Below, in pieces: positions 1 through 10,735 of a stretch of 64,000 bases of DNA. Position numbers and translations under genes: made by a program. The notes below the pieces were generated by a model, which was given only the letters and a program-made list of their open reading frames with translations, was not told the DNA's origin and made no database searches. The stretch covers positions 121,453-185,452 of the forward strand of contig JAMZAV010002033.1 of assembly GCA_024449915.1 (NCBI GenBank). Direction: 5' to 3'. Each line of letters begins with the position of its first letter. Positions within the stretch are counted from its first letter, which is position 1. The DNA is from Sweltsa coloradensis. Lineage: Eukaryota; Arthropoda; Insecta; Plecoptera; Chloroperlidae.

Positions 1-93
1 AGAAATTGAATGACTCCCCCCTAGGGAGTTCAATCGTTAAATACTTGAAATGATTTCCCGGGGAAATGTGGATGAGTTCTATTACTTATTCTG

Positions 94-450
94 TTAGCCG
101 GGGAAATGTCGGGACGGGCTCAATAAATTTCCAGATATAATTAGAAAATTGTGAGAAAAAAAGGTCCTTAAAAGTGGTAAAAATATGTGCAAGTGCTTCA
201 ATTTTTGGGCCATTGCTTCAGGGGTTTGAATTTTAAAGCTTTCCCTTTGGGGAAGCTGGAAACTTTGGGCCAGTCCCGCTTCGGGTACCAAAAGGCTCCC
301 GCCCACATAATGCTTTGCTGGGTTTTTAGAACCATGGTTAAATTTCAGTAAAATTAGACCTTTTCCGGCAAGGTATTCTTTTGGGAAAAGAATTGGGAAA
401 ATAGGAAAAGACGTTGAAAATTTTTTGAAAGTTTGTAAAACAATTTTCAT
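94..450 (-). pseudogene. LINE RNase H domain fragment
   Basis: The 118-residue minus-strand frame resembles the start of an RNase H fold: a first strand ending in HGSKN (residues 39-43), then VGGSLLVPE, a short QLP turn, a helix with TPEAMAQKL (residues 77-85) and a strand NFLIISGNLL. In I-group LINEs this is normally DGSKN, TAEAMA and a second aspartate in SDS. Here the first catalytic aspartate reads as histidine, the helix glutamate is kept, and the SD motif reads as SG. RNase H removes the RNA strand of the cDNA hybrid. It lies downstream of the RT pieces, as expected. Both lost aspartates could be consensus errors in this block or real decay. Confidence 0.65.
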
Positions 451-771
451 TTAAATTTGGGTTTGTGTAAAAGAGATTATAGAACTTGAAAGTAGGGGTT
501 GTCCATGGGATCTTAATTTTCCCTTTTTAAATTGATTTAACAATTTTTAAACCTCCAGTGGGCCGTAAGTTGGGAAAAAAAGGGGATTTGTTTTTTTTTG
601 AATTTTTTATGATCTTTAGCAGTTGAAAGTTTAGGTAAAAAGACTTTTATTTGAGTCGGATAGGCTTTAAGAATAAATTTTTTTGCCTGGGAAAATTTTC
701 AAACAAAAATTTTAATTTGGTTCGATGGAGAACTCTTTTTTTTTTTGAAGGGCAAATTAGGATTTAGAATT

Positions 772-981
772 TCATAGCCCCGAAAAGCTATGCGTAGGGC
801 CGGGAAATTGAATTCTCTCCAATTTAAATAAAAATTGTTTTTTGCCACCGAGAAAAGGGACTTTAGATCCGTACTCTATCCTTGATCGGATAAGTGTTTG
901 AAAAGTAATAACAGATATATGGGTCCGCTCCCCCCCAAGTGGGCCCGGGGGTTTTTTAGAATTTTTAAAAAGCCAGTGCAC
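772..981 (-). pseudogene. LINE RT segment after the palm domain
   Basis: This 69-residue minus-strand frame contains LIRSRIEYGSKV followed by KLERIQ. In I, Jockey and CR1-like LINEs the equivalent 'RSRLDYG...L.KLE.IQ' block sits between the RT palm and the RNase H or C-terminal region. It lies 3' of the YADD piece and 5' of the RNase H piece on the same strand, which is the right order. The frame is lost on both sides by homopolymer runs (a C-run near 933-938, a T-run near 983-990). Confidence 0.75.
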
Positions 982-1032
982 TTTTTTTTACCCAAAAAAG
1001 CTTTTTATAGTAGGGTCCAAGTAGATCTGGAA

Positions 1033-1478
1033 TCAAAAAATTAGGCCCAGAAACCCAAAAATTTGGGTTTGGGGCGGAAAGTCTGGAGTTGCCAAATTGT
1101 AATAGTGCACTCGAGGGTAAAAGTCTCTTAGAGAAGATAAAAAATTTACTTTTTTTGGTCTGGTGAAAGACAAAACCCAAAGGGGCTGCCAACCATGGGG
1201 ATAAGAGATTTTAAAAAGCATTTTAAAGATTTTAATTGCCTCCATAAGTTTACTCCCACGCCAAGTATTAAAAAGAAGGTCGTCGGCATACTCCCAAAAC
1301 TCGCAAAGAGGTGAGAGGGGAAAATTTCCCAAAAATTATGGGTTTTACAAAGAAAAACGGGGTTTAGGATAATTGCAGACCCCTGAGGCAACCCTTTTGG
1401 GGAAATAACCTGGGTCCCATGATGAAGCCCTGATATTAATGTATACAAGTCTTTCTGAAAGTTTAATTGTGGAACCAC
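1033..1478 (-). pseudogene. LINE reverse transcriptase palm, motifs B and C
   Basis: Two overlapping minus-strand frames carry the palm motifs. The first (1,478-1,146) has VISPKGLPQGSAI at residues 24-36, the RT motif that positions the template and dNTP. The second (1,332-1,033) has EYADDLLF at residues 14-21; YADD holds two catalytic aspartates that bind metal. Between them the frame shifts once. After YADD the sequence continues as AIKIFKML, the usual helix start of the next RT block. Together they show a once-complete RT rather than a chance motif. The stretch from GLPQGS to YADD is about 115 bases, close to family spacing. Confidence 0.85.
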
Positions 1479-1523
1479 CTACATACCCCTTGGGGGGGTA
1501 CCCCAATCCCTTAAAGTTTATCA

Positions 1524-1772
1524 TTAGATGGGGAATTGAACTTTGTCAAAAGCACCGGGCCTATACCCAGGGGGTTTGGAAACAAGGTACGTCCCGGGGA
1601 GAGTAAGCAATTTTTTATATCTGTTTTTTGAATATCGATACATAATCATTAGTAGATTTTCCTTTTCAAACCCAAAAATTGCTTTTTTTGGCCAGAAAGG
1701 GTGTTTGTTTTGGGGCCCCCCTTTCCCAATCTTTTTGCTAAAAATTTTTTCAAGTAATTTGGAAAGGGACAT
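1524..1772 (-). pseudogene. LINE reverse transcriptase N-terminal part and motif A
   Basis: The 82-residue minus-strand frame opens with SLSKLLEKIFSKKI, like the 'LSK..E.I...RL' helix of LINE RTs, then FGFEKENLL (family QFGFR.....), and ends with GAFDKVQFP, where AFDKV (1,553-1,539) is RT motif A with its catalytic aspartate. Order and spacing fit the N-terminal half of the polymerase immediately upstream of the motif B/C piece. The middle is garbled, consistent with local frameshifts. Confidence 0.75.
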
Positions 1773-2820
1773 ATAACATTGATTTTGGTCATAGGTTTGT
1801 GCTACTGTGGGGGTTTTATTGGGTTTTTAAAAGGGAAAAAACTTTTGGGAGTGAGCATAATGTCATGATTAAAACCCTTGTTTAATAGTATTTTATTATA
1901 TATTTTTTGTAAATTTTGGGGTAAATTTGCTTTTTCGGTAAATGTTGAAGCAGGGGGAGTATGAAATCCCGTCCCAAACCGGGTGGGGTTACTTTCGGGC
2001 CCCCAAGATCCGTTTCCTTCTGCTATTTTATTTCTTTTTCCAGGAAATGGTCAAAATTTAGAGGGAGGTTAAATTTGGGTTTCGAGGTGGGGGACTGTGG
2101 GGGGGGGAAAAGAGTCGGGAAAAAAAACTTTCTTTTCCAATTTCCGGAGAATTTTGGGGGGGTTTGGGGGGAGAAAAGGACCCCTTTTAAAACGCCTTAC
2201 CATTCCCAAACCGGGGTTTAATACCCTTTTCCATATTGACGCTTTTGGGAAAACGGGGACCCAACTTTGCTTTTTTTAGTTTTTAAAAACTTTTGGGCCC
2301 CAGCTTGGTATTTTTTGAAAGATATAAATTTTTTGGGACATGTGCTTTCGATACGTTGCCCATAGAAAAAGCCTTGTGAGCAATTACTCTTGGCATTCTT
2401 CATCCCACCGGGGGAACAGGTTTAAAATTTCTTCGTCGACGGTTCGGGGAAGGGGAAGTTTTTTTGATGGATGCCCGGGGGGGAATTTTGGGGCTTTGGG
2501 GGATGGTTAAAATCGGCACTTTTTTTTAAAAAAAAACCCGCAAAAATTTGGACGTTTTTAGGTAGCTTTGGGTAAAGGGAAGGCCCTGTTTCCAATTCAT
2601 TTCATAACCCTTTTTATAAGAAGTCCAGTCGGCATTAGATAGCATTTCAAACCCTCTTGGCCCGAATAATTAAAATTTTTGGCTGGAGCCAGAATTTTTT
2701 TAATTTTTTTTTTTTTGGGGTTTGAAGAAAATGGGGAAGTGATCGCCCCCCATGGGGTCCCTCCCCACGGGCCATTGGGAGATTATAGTATTTCCGGAGA
2801 GCAAATGGTGAGACTTAGCA

Positions 2821-3066
2821 CTAGGTCGACGGGAAAGGGTCTCGGGAATCAGAGGAAAGGGATCCGTCTTTGGGGAAAGGGCCCAAGGGCCCTTTATCCT
2901 CTATGAAGTCTAGTAACTGAAAACCCTCTTTGATTCCCCGTGAGATCCCCAGGGCCTGTTTATGAGCATTGAAATCACCTGCCAGGTAAAAGGGGCCCTT
3001 TTTTAAGGGGGGAAAGTGGGGTTCCATTGCATTTTTTAAATTTCGAGAACCGGGTTTTGGGCCCAA
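2821..3066 (-). pseudogene. LINE endonuclease domain fragment
   Basis: The 81-residue minus-strand frame contains FYLAGDFNAHKQALG (residues 26-40), followed by LLDFIEDKG. GDFNAH is the conserved strand and loop of the apurinic/apyrimidinic-like endonuclease of non-LTR retrotransposons; the aspartate and asparagine belong to the active site and nick the target DNA. It precedes the RT pieces on the same strand as expected. About 1 kb of badly broken sequence separates it from RT motif A, roughly right for the rest of the endonuclease plus the RT amino end. Confidence 0.85.
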
Positions 3067-4017
3067 TAAAAACAGAGTAAACAGGGAAAGGTCTTTTTCC
3101 GCTAAAAAAATTTTGATCCCAAATTTTTGGGCACTCCTGGAATTCCCACTTTATTTTTTAAAGGTTCCCCCACTACGGATTTATAAAAAAAAAATAGGCA
3201 ACTCCCCCCTTTACCATCGTCTCTGTCCCCCAACCCATATTGTAATGTGTTATTTAAAATTGCAGTTTTTTTTTTAAGAAAGGTTTTGTAGTATTACTAT
3301 ATCTTTTTTTTTTTGAATGTAAGGTATGGATAAGATCTTTTTTAAATTTTTTTTGTACACTTCTATTTTCCATTAAAGGGAATGTTCATTGTCATCAAGG
3401 GGTTTTCCAGTAGTAGCATGAGCCCCGAAAAAGGAGATGATAGAATGTTTTTTAATGAATTGGGGTTTTTAGAATTGGAATTTTTTTTTAAAATAGATTG
3501 GATAACTCCTGAGTTTTTGAAAATACATTGTCGTTTTCCCAACTGGGTTGGTTCTTTTTCCCGGGGATACGTCCTTCCTCGAAAATTAAAGATTTTAAAG
3601 GGGGAGTGTATTCCGGGGGCCCCCTCTCTGGTACTATAGCATTCCAGCCCCCTTTCTGGTCTAAAAAGACATGGGGGTAGGACGGAAAGAAAAGGCAGAG
3701 GGAGTTTTGGGGGTCGAAGGTTTGTAGACTATGGAACCCCTAAAAAATTTTTGGGGATAGGACCCCTCGAGGTCGCAAGTCTAAAGCAGAAAAGTTTCAA
3801 GGCTGCGTCTGGGTGCTTAGCCCCGTCCAAATACGCAGCGGGAAGCGTATAAAACTGTGTGGGGGAAGGGTCAACATGGGAAAGGGCCCCTCTGGACCAA
3901 AAGGTTTTTTCTAAAACTATTACTCTCGGGGGCCCCCCTTCCCCCGGCCCGGTGGAGGAGCCCCCTTTAAACCCAGCGTAAAAATTTTAAGGTACATTTT
4001 CACTTGCCATAATCTTT

Positions 4018-4236
4018 TTATATTTTTCTGCAAAACCCATGGGGACAATTCCCTATGTTAGATGCGTGTTTGGGCCATTTGCAGGGGACACATTGATAAC
4101 ACTCTCCTTTTCTGATGCAATCTACTGCCTTGGGTTTTTTCCCACTTTTAAATACAAGGGAAAACCCCCCTCTTACTTTGGAGCCTTTTGATGACCAAAC
4201 CGGAGGCATTTTCCGCAATAGATGACGGATAGACAA
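4018..4236 (-). pseudogene. Putative LINE ORF1 segment with CCHC-like knuckle
   Basis: The 72-residue minus-strand frame has ECYQC at residues 45-49, then KHASN (56-60) and a cysteine at residue 64. This resembles the CYxC....GHxxxxC zinc knuckle of ORF1 nucleic-acid-binding proteins in I-group LINEs, though the spacing is stretched by two or three residues and the glycine before histidine is absent. It lies just upstream of the endonuclease piece, where ORF1 ends. Weak alone, supported by position. Confidence 0.5.
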
Positions 4237-6097
4237 AAGGGGGTACCTCTATAGCGTTGGGGATAGATATATTTTTTTCAGGTAAAATTTTGGGCCCAAG
4301 AAAATGTTATTTTATGCTTCTAATCGGTTCAAAATAAGGGTTTTCCCATCACCTCAAAAAATTTCCCGTTTTCTTTCATCCTCTTCCCTTTTAATATTTT
4401 GATCCCTTGAGAGGGCTTCCTTTGAACTCCATGGCCTCTTCCCCCTAAATTTTGGGGTTGTAAATTTACCCCTTACTACCCCCAAACTCGTTGTACCATG
4501 AATGTGGTACTTTAAAACATTAAAACCCCTTTTTTCCTTTAAGGGTTGGGCTCTTCACTTTTTAAAGGGGCTTTTGTCGAAAATTTTTTGGCTTCAACTA
4601 CTACTCTTTTTCCCCTTTCCCTTTTTTTATGTTTTTAAATGTCCAAAAAAAAACGATGCTTTAATCCTGCCAAAAATTTTTGGGGTTTCTATAGACCTAA
4701 TTTTTTGACCCTTCATGGGGCCCCTTTTAAATTTAAATACCTTGTAGGGCCCCAAAGGGGTCAGTTTCATATAAATGGATTTTTTTATTTTTTGGCCTAT
4801 CAAAGGGTTTACCCCTTTCCCGGTAGTTGTTGAATTTGAACCAAATTTTAAAAAACTATGGCGGGGACTCCCCCCCGCTCTGGGGTTTCCCCGGGGTTTT
4901 TAAAGGTTGACTGAAGGGTTTTAAAAGGGGGGTTTGAGAGAATTCCCAATTTTTTTTGACCCAAATCCCTGACCAGTGGGCCCCGGGGCCCTGGGAACCT
5001 ACCTTTCCCCAAAATGATTTCGTCAGATTTCATAGGTTACCCCCTCTTGGGAAATTTCGTTATTGGGTCAAAAAATTTCCCTTTCCCCTTCCCGGGAAAC
5101 TCAAAGGTCTTTACCATCATTCTCAGATTTTAATTGGGATTTTTTCACTGTGCAACAGTTTCTAGACTTTTCTTTTAGATTTTCGCACCCTCCGCCGCCA
5201 TCGTACACCCCCCCCTGCGCGTCGGCCATGCCCTGGCCTAAGTAGGGAGGGGGGGTTTAAACATAAAAAGGGACAATCCGAATATGTGTTTAAAAAATTA
5301 AAAAATAAGGATATGGATATAATATTATACTCTACTTACTTCTACCCAAAACATAGGAATAATAAAATAAGGGGTAAGGGTAAAACGCCCACAACCTTAT
5401 CCACGGGTAAGCAAATCCCCCGTACAAAATGCACTTCAAAACTTAATCAAATCGACGTCGCTACACGCACCCTTTTAGAAACCCTTAATTTTAGAGAAGA
5501 CAAATTTGAAACAAAAACCAAACGGGCCTAATGTGGGGAGGGGGGGGGGGGGGGGGGGTAAATTTTTTGGCAAAAATTTTGTAAAAATGACCAAAAAAAA
5601 TGACCAAAACTTTACAATTTTTTAGATTTATCGGCGAATCCAGGGGTAAAAAAATATTAAAAAAACCCCCATTTGGGAATAAAAATTTCCCAAAAAATTC
5701 CCCCACTAGTAAAGGGGGGTCCCCCGTCGCCCCCAGTTTGTACCTGGAAAAATGCTTTCCATCATTTTGGTTTAAAAAGTGCTGCCCCCCTCTCCCCCAC
5801 AAAAAAACAACAACAAAGGGGGTTTTCGCCACTGGTCTGGTGGGTTTTGGGGTAGCATGGTGTACCTACACGTTTAACTGGACTGAGATAACCCTGGGGG
5901 ATTTCCCTTTCCCCTTTAAAAATAGCCTGAATCAACTTTAGTTTGGGTACTCGCTGTAAGTAGCTTAGAGTAAGGGCTACGGGACAAAAAAAACTGGTTT
6001 CGAGTACGACATATGGAAATTTAAAATTTAAATGAAATGGAGATTCTTTTTCAAAAAAGGAGAGGCATCCGCGGACAAAAAAATACGAGGGGCTAGA
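4237..6097. other. Poor-quality stretch, nothing recognised
   Basis: Probably continues the 5' part of the LINE for an unknown distance. No motif was recognised on either strand. It contains a 19-base G run at 5,540-5,558, and AT-rich sequence near 5,280-5,400. Confidence 0.4.
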
Positions 6098-8485
6098 GGG
6101 GGTCCCCTTGTGCCCGGGGCAAAGGGGAGAAATCAACTACAGAGCGTCCCCTTGTGGGGAGCAACGAGGGGAAACTCAACTATCAGAGCGTCCCCTTGTG
6201 CCGGAAACAAAAGAGAGAAACCCCAACTATCAGGGGCATTTCCCCCCCTGCCGGGGGGGGGCAAAGAGAGAAAAATCCCAAATATCAGAGCGTCCCCTTG
6301 TTTCCGGAGCAAGAGAGAAAAACTAAACAGGGGCGTCCCCTTGTGCCGGAGCAAAAGAGAGAAAATCAACTATCAAACCCCTCCCCCGGGGCCGGAGCAA
6401 GAGAGAAATCAACTATCAGAGCGTTTCCCCCTTTTGCCGGAGCAACGAGAGAAAATCAAAATATCAGGGGAAACCCCTTGTGCGGAAACAACGAGGGGAA
6501 ACTCAACTATCAGAGCGTCCCCTTGTGCCGGAGCAACGAAAAGAAAAATAACTACAGAAACGTCCCCCTTTTGCCCGGAAACCAAAAGAAAAGGAAAAAT
6601 CAAATATCAGAAACGTCCCCTTGTTTCCCGGGGCAACGAAGAGAAACTCAATTCAGAAAACGTCCCCCCTTTTGCCCGGGGCAACGAGAGAAACTCAACT
6701 ATCAGAGCGTCCCCTTGTGCCCGGGGCCCAACCCAGGGGGAAACTCAAATTCAGAGCCCTCCCCTTGTGCCGGAGCAAACCCAGAGAAACTCAAAATATC
6801 AGAGGGGTCCCCTTGTCCGGAGCAACGAGAGGGAAAATTAAAAATATCAGAGGGATCCCCCTTGTTTTCCGGAGCAACGAGGGGAAACTCAAAATATTAA
6901 AAGCGTCCCCCCCTTTTGGGGGAGCAACGGGAGAAACTCAACTATCAGAGCGTCCCCTTGTGCCGGAGCAACGAGAGAAAATCAACTATCAGAGGATCCC
7001 CTTTTGCCCGGGGCCAAAGAGAAGGGGAAAATCAAAAATATCAGGCATTCCCCCTTTTGGGGGGGGGCAAAAGAGAGAAAATCAAAATATAGAGGTCCCC
7101 TTTTGCCGGAAAAACGGGGGAAACTTAACTATCAGAGCGTCCCTTGTGCCGGGGGGCAAGAGGGGAAACTCAACTACAGAGCGTTCCCCCCTTGTGGGGG
7201 GAAACAAAGAGGGGAAAAATCAAAATTCAGAGCGTCCCCCTTTTGGGCCCGGAGCAAAGAGAGAAACTAAAAATTCAGAGGTCCCCCTTTTGGGGGAGCA
7301 ACGGGGAAAAAACCTTTAAATATCAGAGGGGTCCCCCCTTTTGGGGCCCGGGGCAACGAGAGAAACTAAAAATATCAAAAACGTCCCCTTGTGGGCCCCC
7401 AGCAAAAAGAGGAAACTCCAAATATCAGAGCGTCCCCTTTTGCCCGGGGCAACGAGAGAAAACTCAACTATCAGAGCGTCCCCCCTTTTGGGCCCGGGGA
7501 ACGAGGGGGAAACTTTAAATTTTAAAAGATCCCCTTGTGCCGGAGCCCAAAGAGAGAAAACTCAACTACAGAGCGGCCCTTGTTTCCCCCGGGGCAAAAG
7601 AGGGGAAACCCAACATTTTGGGCGTGCCCCTTTTGCCCGGGGCAACGAGGGGAAACTCAAAATATAGAGGGGTCCCCTTGTGCCGGAGCAAAAAGGGGAA
7701 AAACTCAACTACAGAGCGTCCCCTTGTGCCGGAGCAAAGAGGAAAATCAACTATAGAGCGCCCTTTTTTTTTTTTTGGGGCCCGGGAAACAACGAGAGGG
7801 GAAAATAACTATCAGAAAACGTCCCCCTTTTGCCGGAAACAACGGGGGAAAAAAACTCAAAATATCAGAAAGGGCCCCTTGTGCCCGGGGGGCAACGAGG
7901 AAAACTCAACTATCAGAGGGGGTCCCCTTGTGCGGAGCAAAAAGGGGAGGAAAAAAAAACTATAATAGGTCCCCTTTGTTTCCGGAAACAACGAGAGAAA
8001 ATCAAAATTCCCGAGGCCCCTTGTGCCGGGCAGCAACGAGGGGAAACTCAAATATTTAAGAGCTTCCTGTTTTTGGGGCGGGAGCAACGAAGGGGAAATC
8101 AACTATCAGAGGGGTTTCCCTGTACGGAGCCCAAAGAGAGGGAAAATCCCAAATACAGAGCATCCCCTTTTCCGGAAAAAACGAGAGAAACTCAACTATC
8201 AGGGGGCGTTTCCCCCTTTTGGGGGGAGCAACGAGGGGAAAAAATTTAAACCCATCAGAGCGTCCCCCCCCCCCCCCTTTTGCCGGAGCAACGAGGGGAA
8301 AAATCAACTATTTAGAGCGTCCCCTTGTGCCGGAGCCAAAAGAAGAGAAAACTTTTTTAAAATATCAGAGCCCCATCAGAGGGGTCCCCTTGTTTCCGGA
8401 GCAACGGGGAGAAAAACCAAAATATCAGGGGCCGATCAGAGCGGGCCCCTTGTGCCGGAAAACAACGAGAGAAAAATAAAATTCA
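6098..8485. repeat. Satellite-like tandem array, ~44-bp unit, ~54 copies
   Basis: A unit beginning TCAGAGCGTCCCCTTGTGCC and continuing GGAGCAACGAGAGAAACTCAACTA repeats head to tail for about 2.4 kb. The best-preserved copies (around 6,510-6,545 and 6,940-6,980) give about 44 bp; others differ mostly in C, G, A and T run length. There are no unique spacers. The plus strand is nearly free of stops in all three frames because the unit length is not a multiple of three and the unit itself lacks in-frame stops, so the long apparent open frames (up to 269 codons) are a by-product and not evidence for a protein. It is not related to the LINE motifs upstream. Confidence 0.9.
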
Positions 8486-10687
8486 TGGGGGAAAAACTCC
8501 TCATTAATCATCACCACATGGATCATGGCTTTAAGTGAAACCTAGCCAAGAAGGGAAATTAACTTTCAACCGAAACATGTTTTTTAAAGTCGTCAAACCC
8601 TAATTTAACAAGCTGGCAAGGCACCCCTCTTCATGATCGAATCAAGTGTCTCAAAAGAAATGAAAAGCAGTGCACACCGCTACAGCACGAGCTGTGGACA
8701 GTGTAGGGAAAATTTTTTTTTTTAGCCAAAATTTAACCCCGTTTAGCAATAATGTGTCAATTTTTTTTGTCCCATCTTGGCAGTTCTTTTGATTTTTAAA
8801 AACTGGATACAAATCAAGTACGACGTCGGGCCCTTTCCCATTGAATGCGTTGTTTTGTTTAACCAAAAACCTTCAAAATACGAAAGATACCGAATGTTTT
8901 TGGGGACCCTTTTGGGGGCAAGCCGTTTCTTACATCTTTTTTAAAAAGGGGGACACCTCCTCTAAGGATTTCAATGCACGGCCCCGACTGAAACTGTTGT
9001 TTTGGGTAGGCCCCTACTCCCTTCCCCCTGTTTTCCAAGCCAAGTCCCACGTGATAATATGAGTAAAATGTGGCAGCGGGGTGAGCAAATGGGAAAACCC
9101 CCGAGCTAGCTAAGGAAAAACAGAGAAGGGATTTGCGTTTGATCCACGCTTTTTTTTATTGCAAACAGGGAAAAAAGGTTTCCAAAATTCACATCCCGGG
9201 CCCGATGTTTTTTTCAGCCCCTTTGGGGAGCGAAGGTCCCGGGGCCTCAGTTTCACACCAAGGTCTCAAGGGTTATTACATAGGGACTTGTTCTGTTTCG
9301 TACCCAAGACAAAGCCAAAAAGGAATTTTTACCATGCCGGGAGGTAGGCAAAAAACACCAAAAACCCCGGGGGTGGACACATAGTAAACAGCGGTTCTCC
9401 GTGGAAATACTCAGTTGGGGCGAAGCCGTAGCCCTTTAAAAATTTGGGGTCCTTGACGAATATAAAATGCCCCAAAGGAAAATTTCCAAAAACCGTCCGC
9501 TTTTATTTACTTTGATTTTTCTATTATGTGAAAGTTGGGTTTGGTTTTGAAGTTTCAATATCCAAAGGGTTTACGGCAAATTTAACTGAAAATGAATGGC
9601 CCTTTTCCGAACAGAGGGGGGGGGGATGTTGTCAAAGCTGGTTTGTGGTAGGCACAGAAGAAAATATCGACCCTGTGGGAGCCGGGGGGTAGGTCAAATA
9701 GGAAAAAAGTTTGGGGAAACAAAAAAAGTCAAAAATTTAAACCCGGAAATTTACAGTCAATAAGGGTTTAATTTTTTTTTCCTGATGTGGCTCAATGATT
9801 ATCTTCCCTTGTTGATTCTCTTTTTTAAGAATACGGACTTTGAAGAAAAGTGTTGAAAATCCCCAAATATGAAGAAATGTGCCCCGACTCAGACGTTTGA
9901 AATGACGAGAGCACAAATATATACCACTTTGAAAAAATAGAAAAACACGTATAAAACATTTTCCCTGGCCCCCAGTGGGGCCCTTTGGTGATGGTACGTA
10001 CCAGTACCCCGTGCACGCTACTGGGGACCGAAAAACCTGGGGTTCACCTTCAAAAGAGATTTTTGTCATGCTGTGACGAAGTTTACGGGGTGTTTACACG
10101 CCCCCTTTTGGGAGGGGCCCCCAAAATGCAAAAAGCAACGGGAACGAACCCCTTAAAAAAGAATTTTAAAAAATAAACTCAAAATTTCCCTTTTGACATC
10201 GACAAACGGCATGTGAAAAAAATGAGTTTTCCAAATGGTTGCTTTCATAAAAAGTCGACGTGAAAAGCAAGGCAAGGGGGAAATTTTATTTTAGTAGCCT
10301 AGTCATATTTTACTATATTCAGGGGGGCAGTTTTTGGTTACATAAAAAAATCTAATTTTATTTTTTTAAATATATTTTTTTGTCGTACCCCAAAATTTAA
10401 AAAAGGCGGGGAAAAAAAAAAAAGGGCAAAAACGGCAAACCCTACACCAAAACATGAGGCCCATTTTTTAAAAAAAAAAAAAGCATGTTTGCTGATTTTC
10501 TTACTTCAGAAGATTTTTGGGAAAAAAATTTGTTTTGTATGTTTTAAAAATATAAAAAACAAAAATGTGACGAAAATTTAAACTTTTGCAACTTTGTGTA
10601 TACATTTTTAAATGATTAGGCCTGATAGTTCTATGAAAACACTTATAAAGAAAATGCAACATATGGACTATTTTTTCAACACGAGCG
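8486..10687. other. Poor-quality stretch, nothing recognised
   Basis: No RT, transposase, RNA gene or tandem structure was seen. Apparent frames are under 115 codons and without family motifs. The sequence becomes AT-rich after 10,280. Confidence 0.4.
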
Positions 10688-10735
10688 GGTGAACGGCCGA
10701 GTGGTGAATTTTGCTTCGTGATCTAGAAGCCCGTG
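10688..10735 (+). repeat. tRNA-Ser/Leu-like 5' half, probable SINE remnant
   Basis: The segment ACGGCCGAGTGGTGAA resembles the box A region of class II tRNAs (usual TGGCCGAGTGGTTAA), and is followed about 20 bases later by ATCTAGAAGCC, similar to the anticodon loop region of tRNA-Ser (CTAGAAA). No box B or T arm follows in the next 150 bases. This fits the head of a tRNA-derived SINE or a broken tRNA pseudogene. Confidence 0.35.

Larger units (their letters stand above)
94..4236 (-). mobile_element. I/Nimb-like non-LTR retrotransposon (LINE), minus strand, frame-broken
   Basis: Reading the minus strand from 4,236 down to 94, the pieces come in the order expected of an I-group LINE: an ORF1-like zinc-knuckle segment (4,236-4,018), an apurinic-type endonuclease segment with GDFNAH (2,979-2,962), reverse transcriptase with AFDKV (1,553-1,539), GLPQGS (1,394-1,377) and YADD (1,290-1,279), the region after the palm (981-772), and an RNase H-like domain (450-94). 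A terminal RNase H domain after RT is typical of the I group (I, Nimb, Loa, R1-like lineages), where the element copies itself by target-primed reverse transcription. Five separate frames are needed to follow it, and the block is poor in quality, so the breaks may be errors. The 5' end above 4,236 and the 3' end near the window edge are not defined, and no target-site duplication was found. Confidence 0.85.

Noticed and set aside
6032..7319. Repeat protein gene of 230-269 codons
   Set aside because: The open frames arise in all three phases from a stop-free tandem unit; no start context, splice support or family resemblance.
6098..8485. CRISPR-like array
   Set aside because: The whole 44-bp unit repeats with no unique spacers, and the surrounding DNA is eukaryotic in character with no cas genes.
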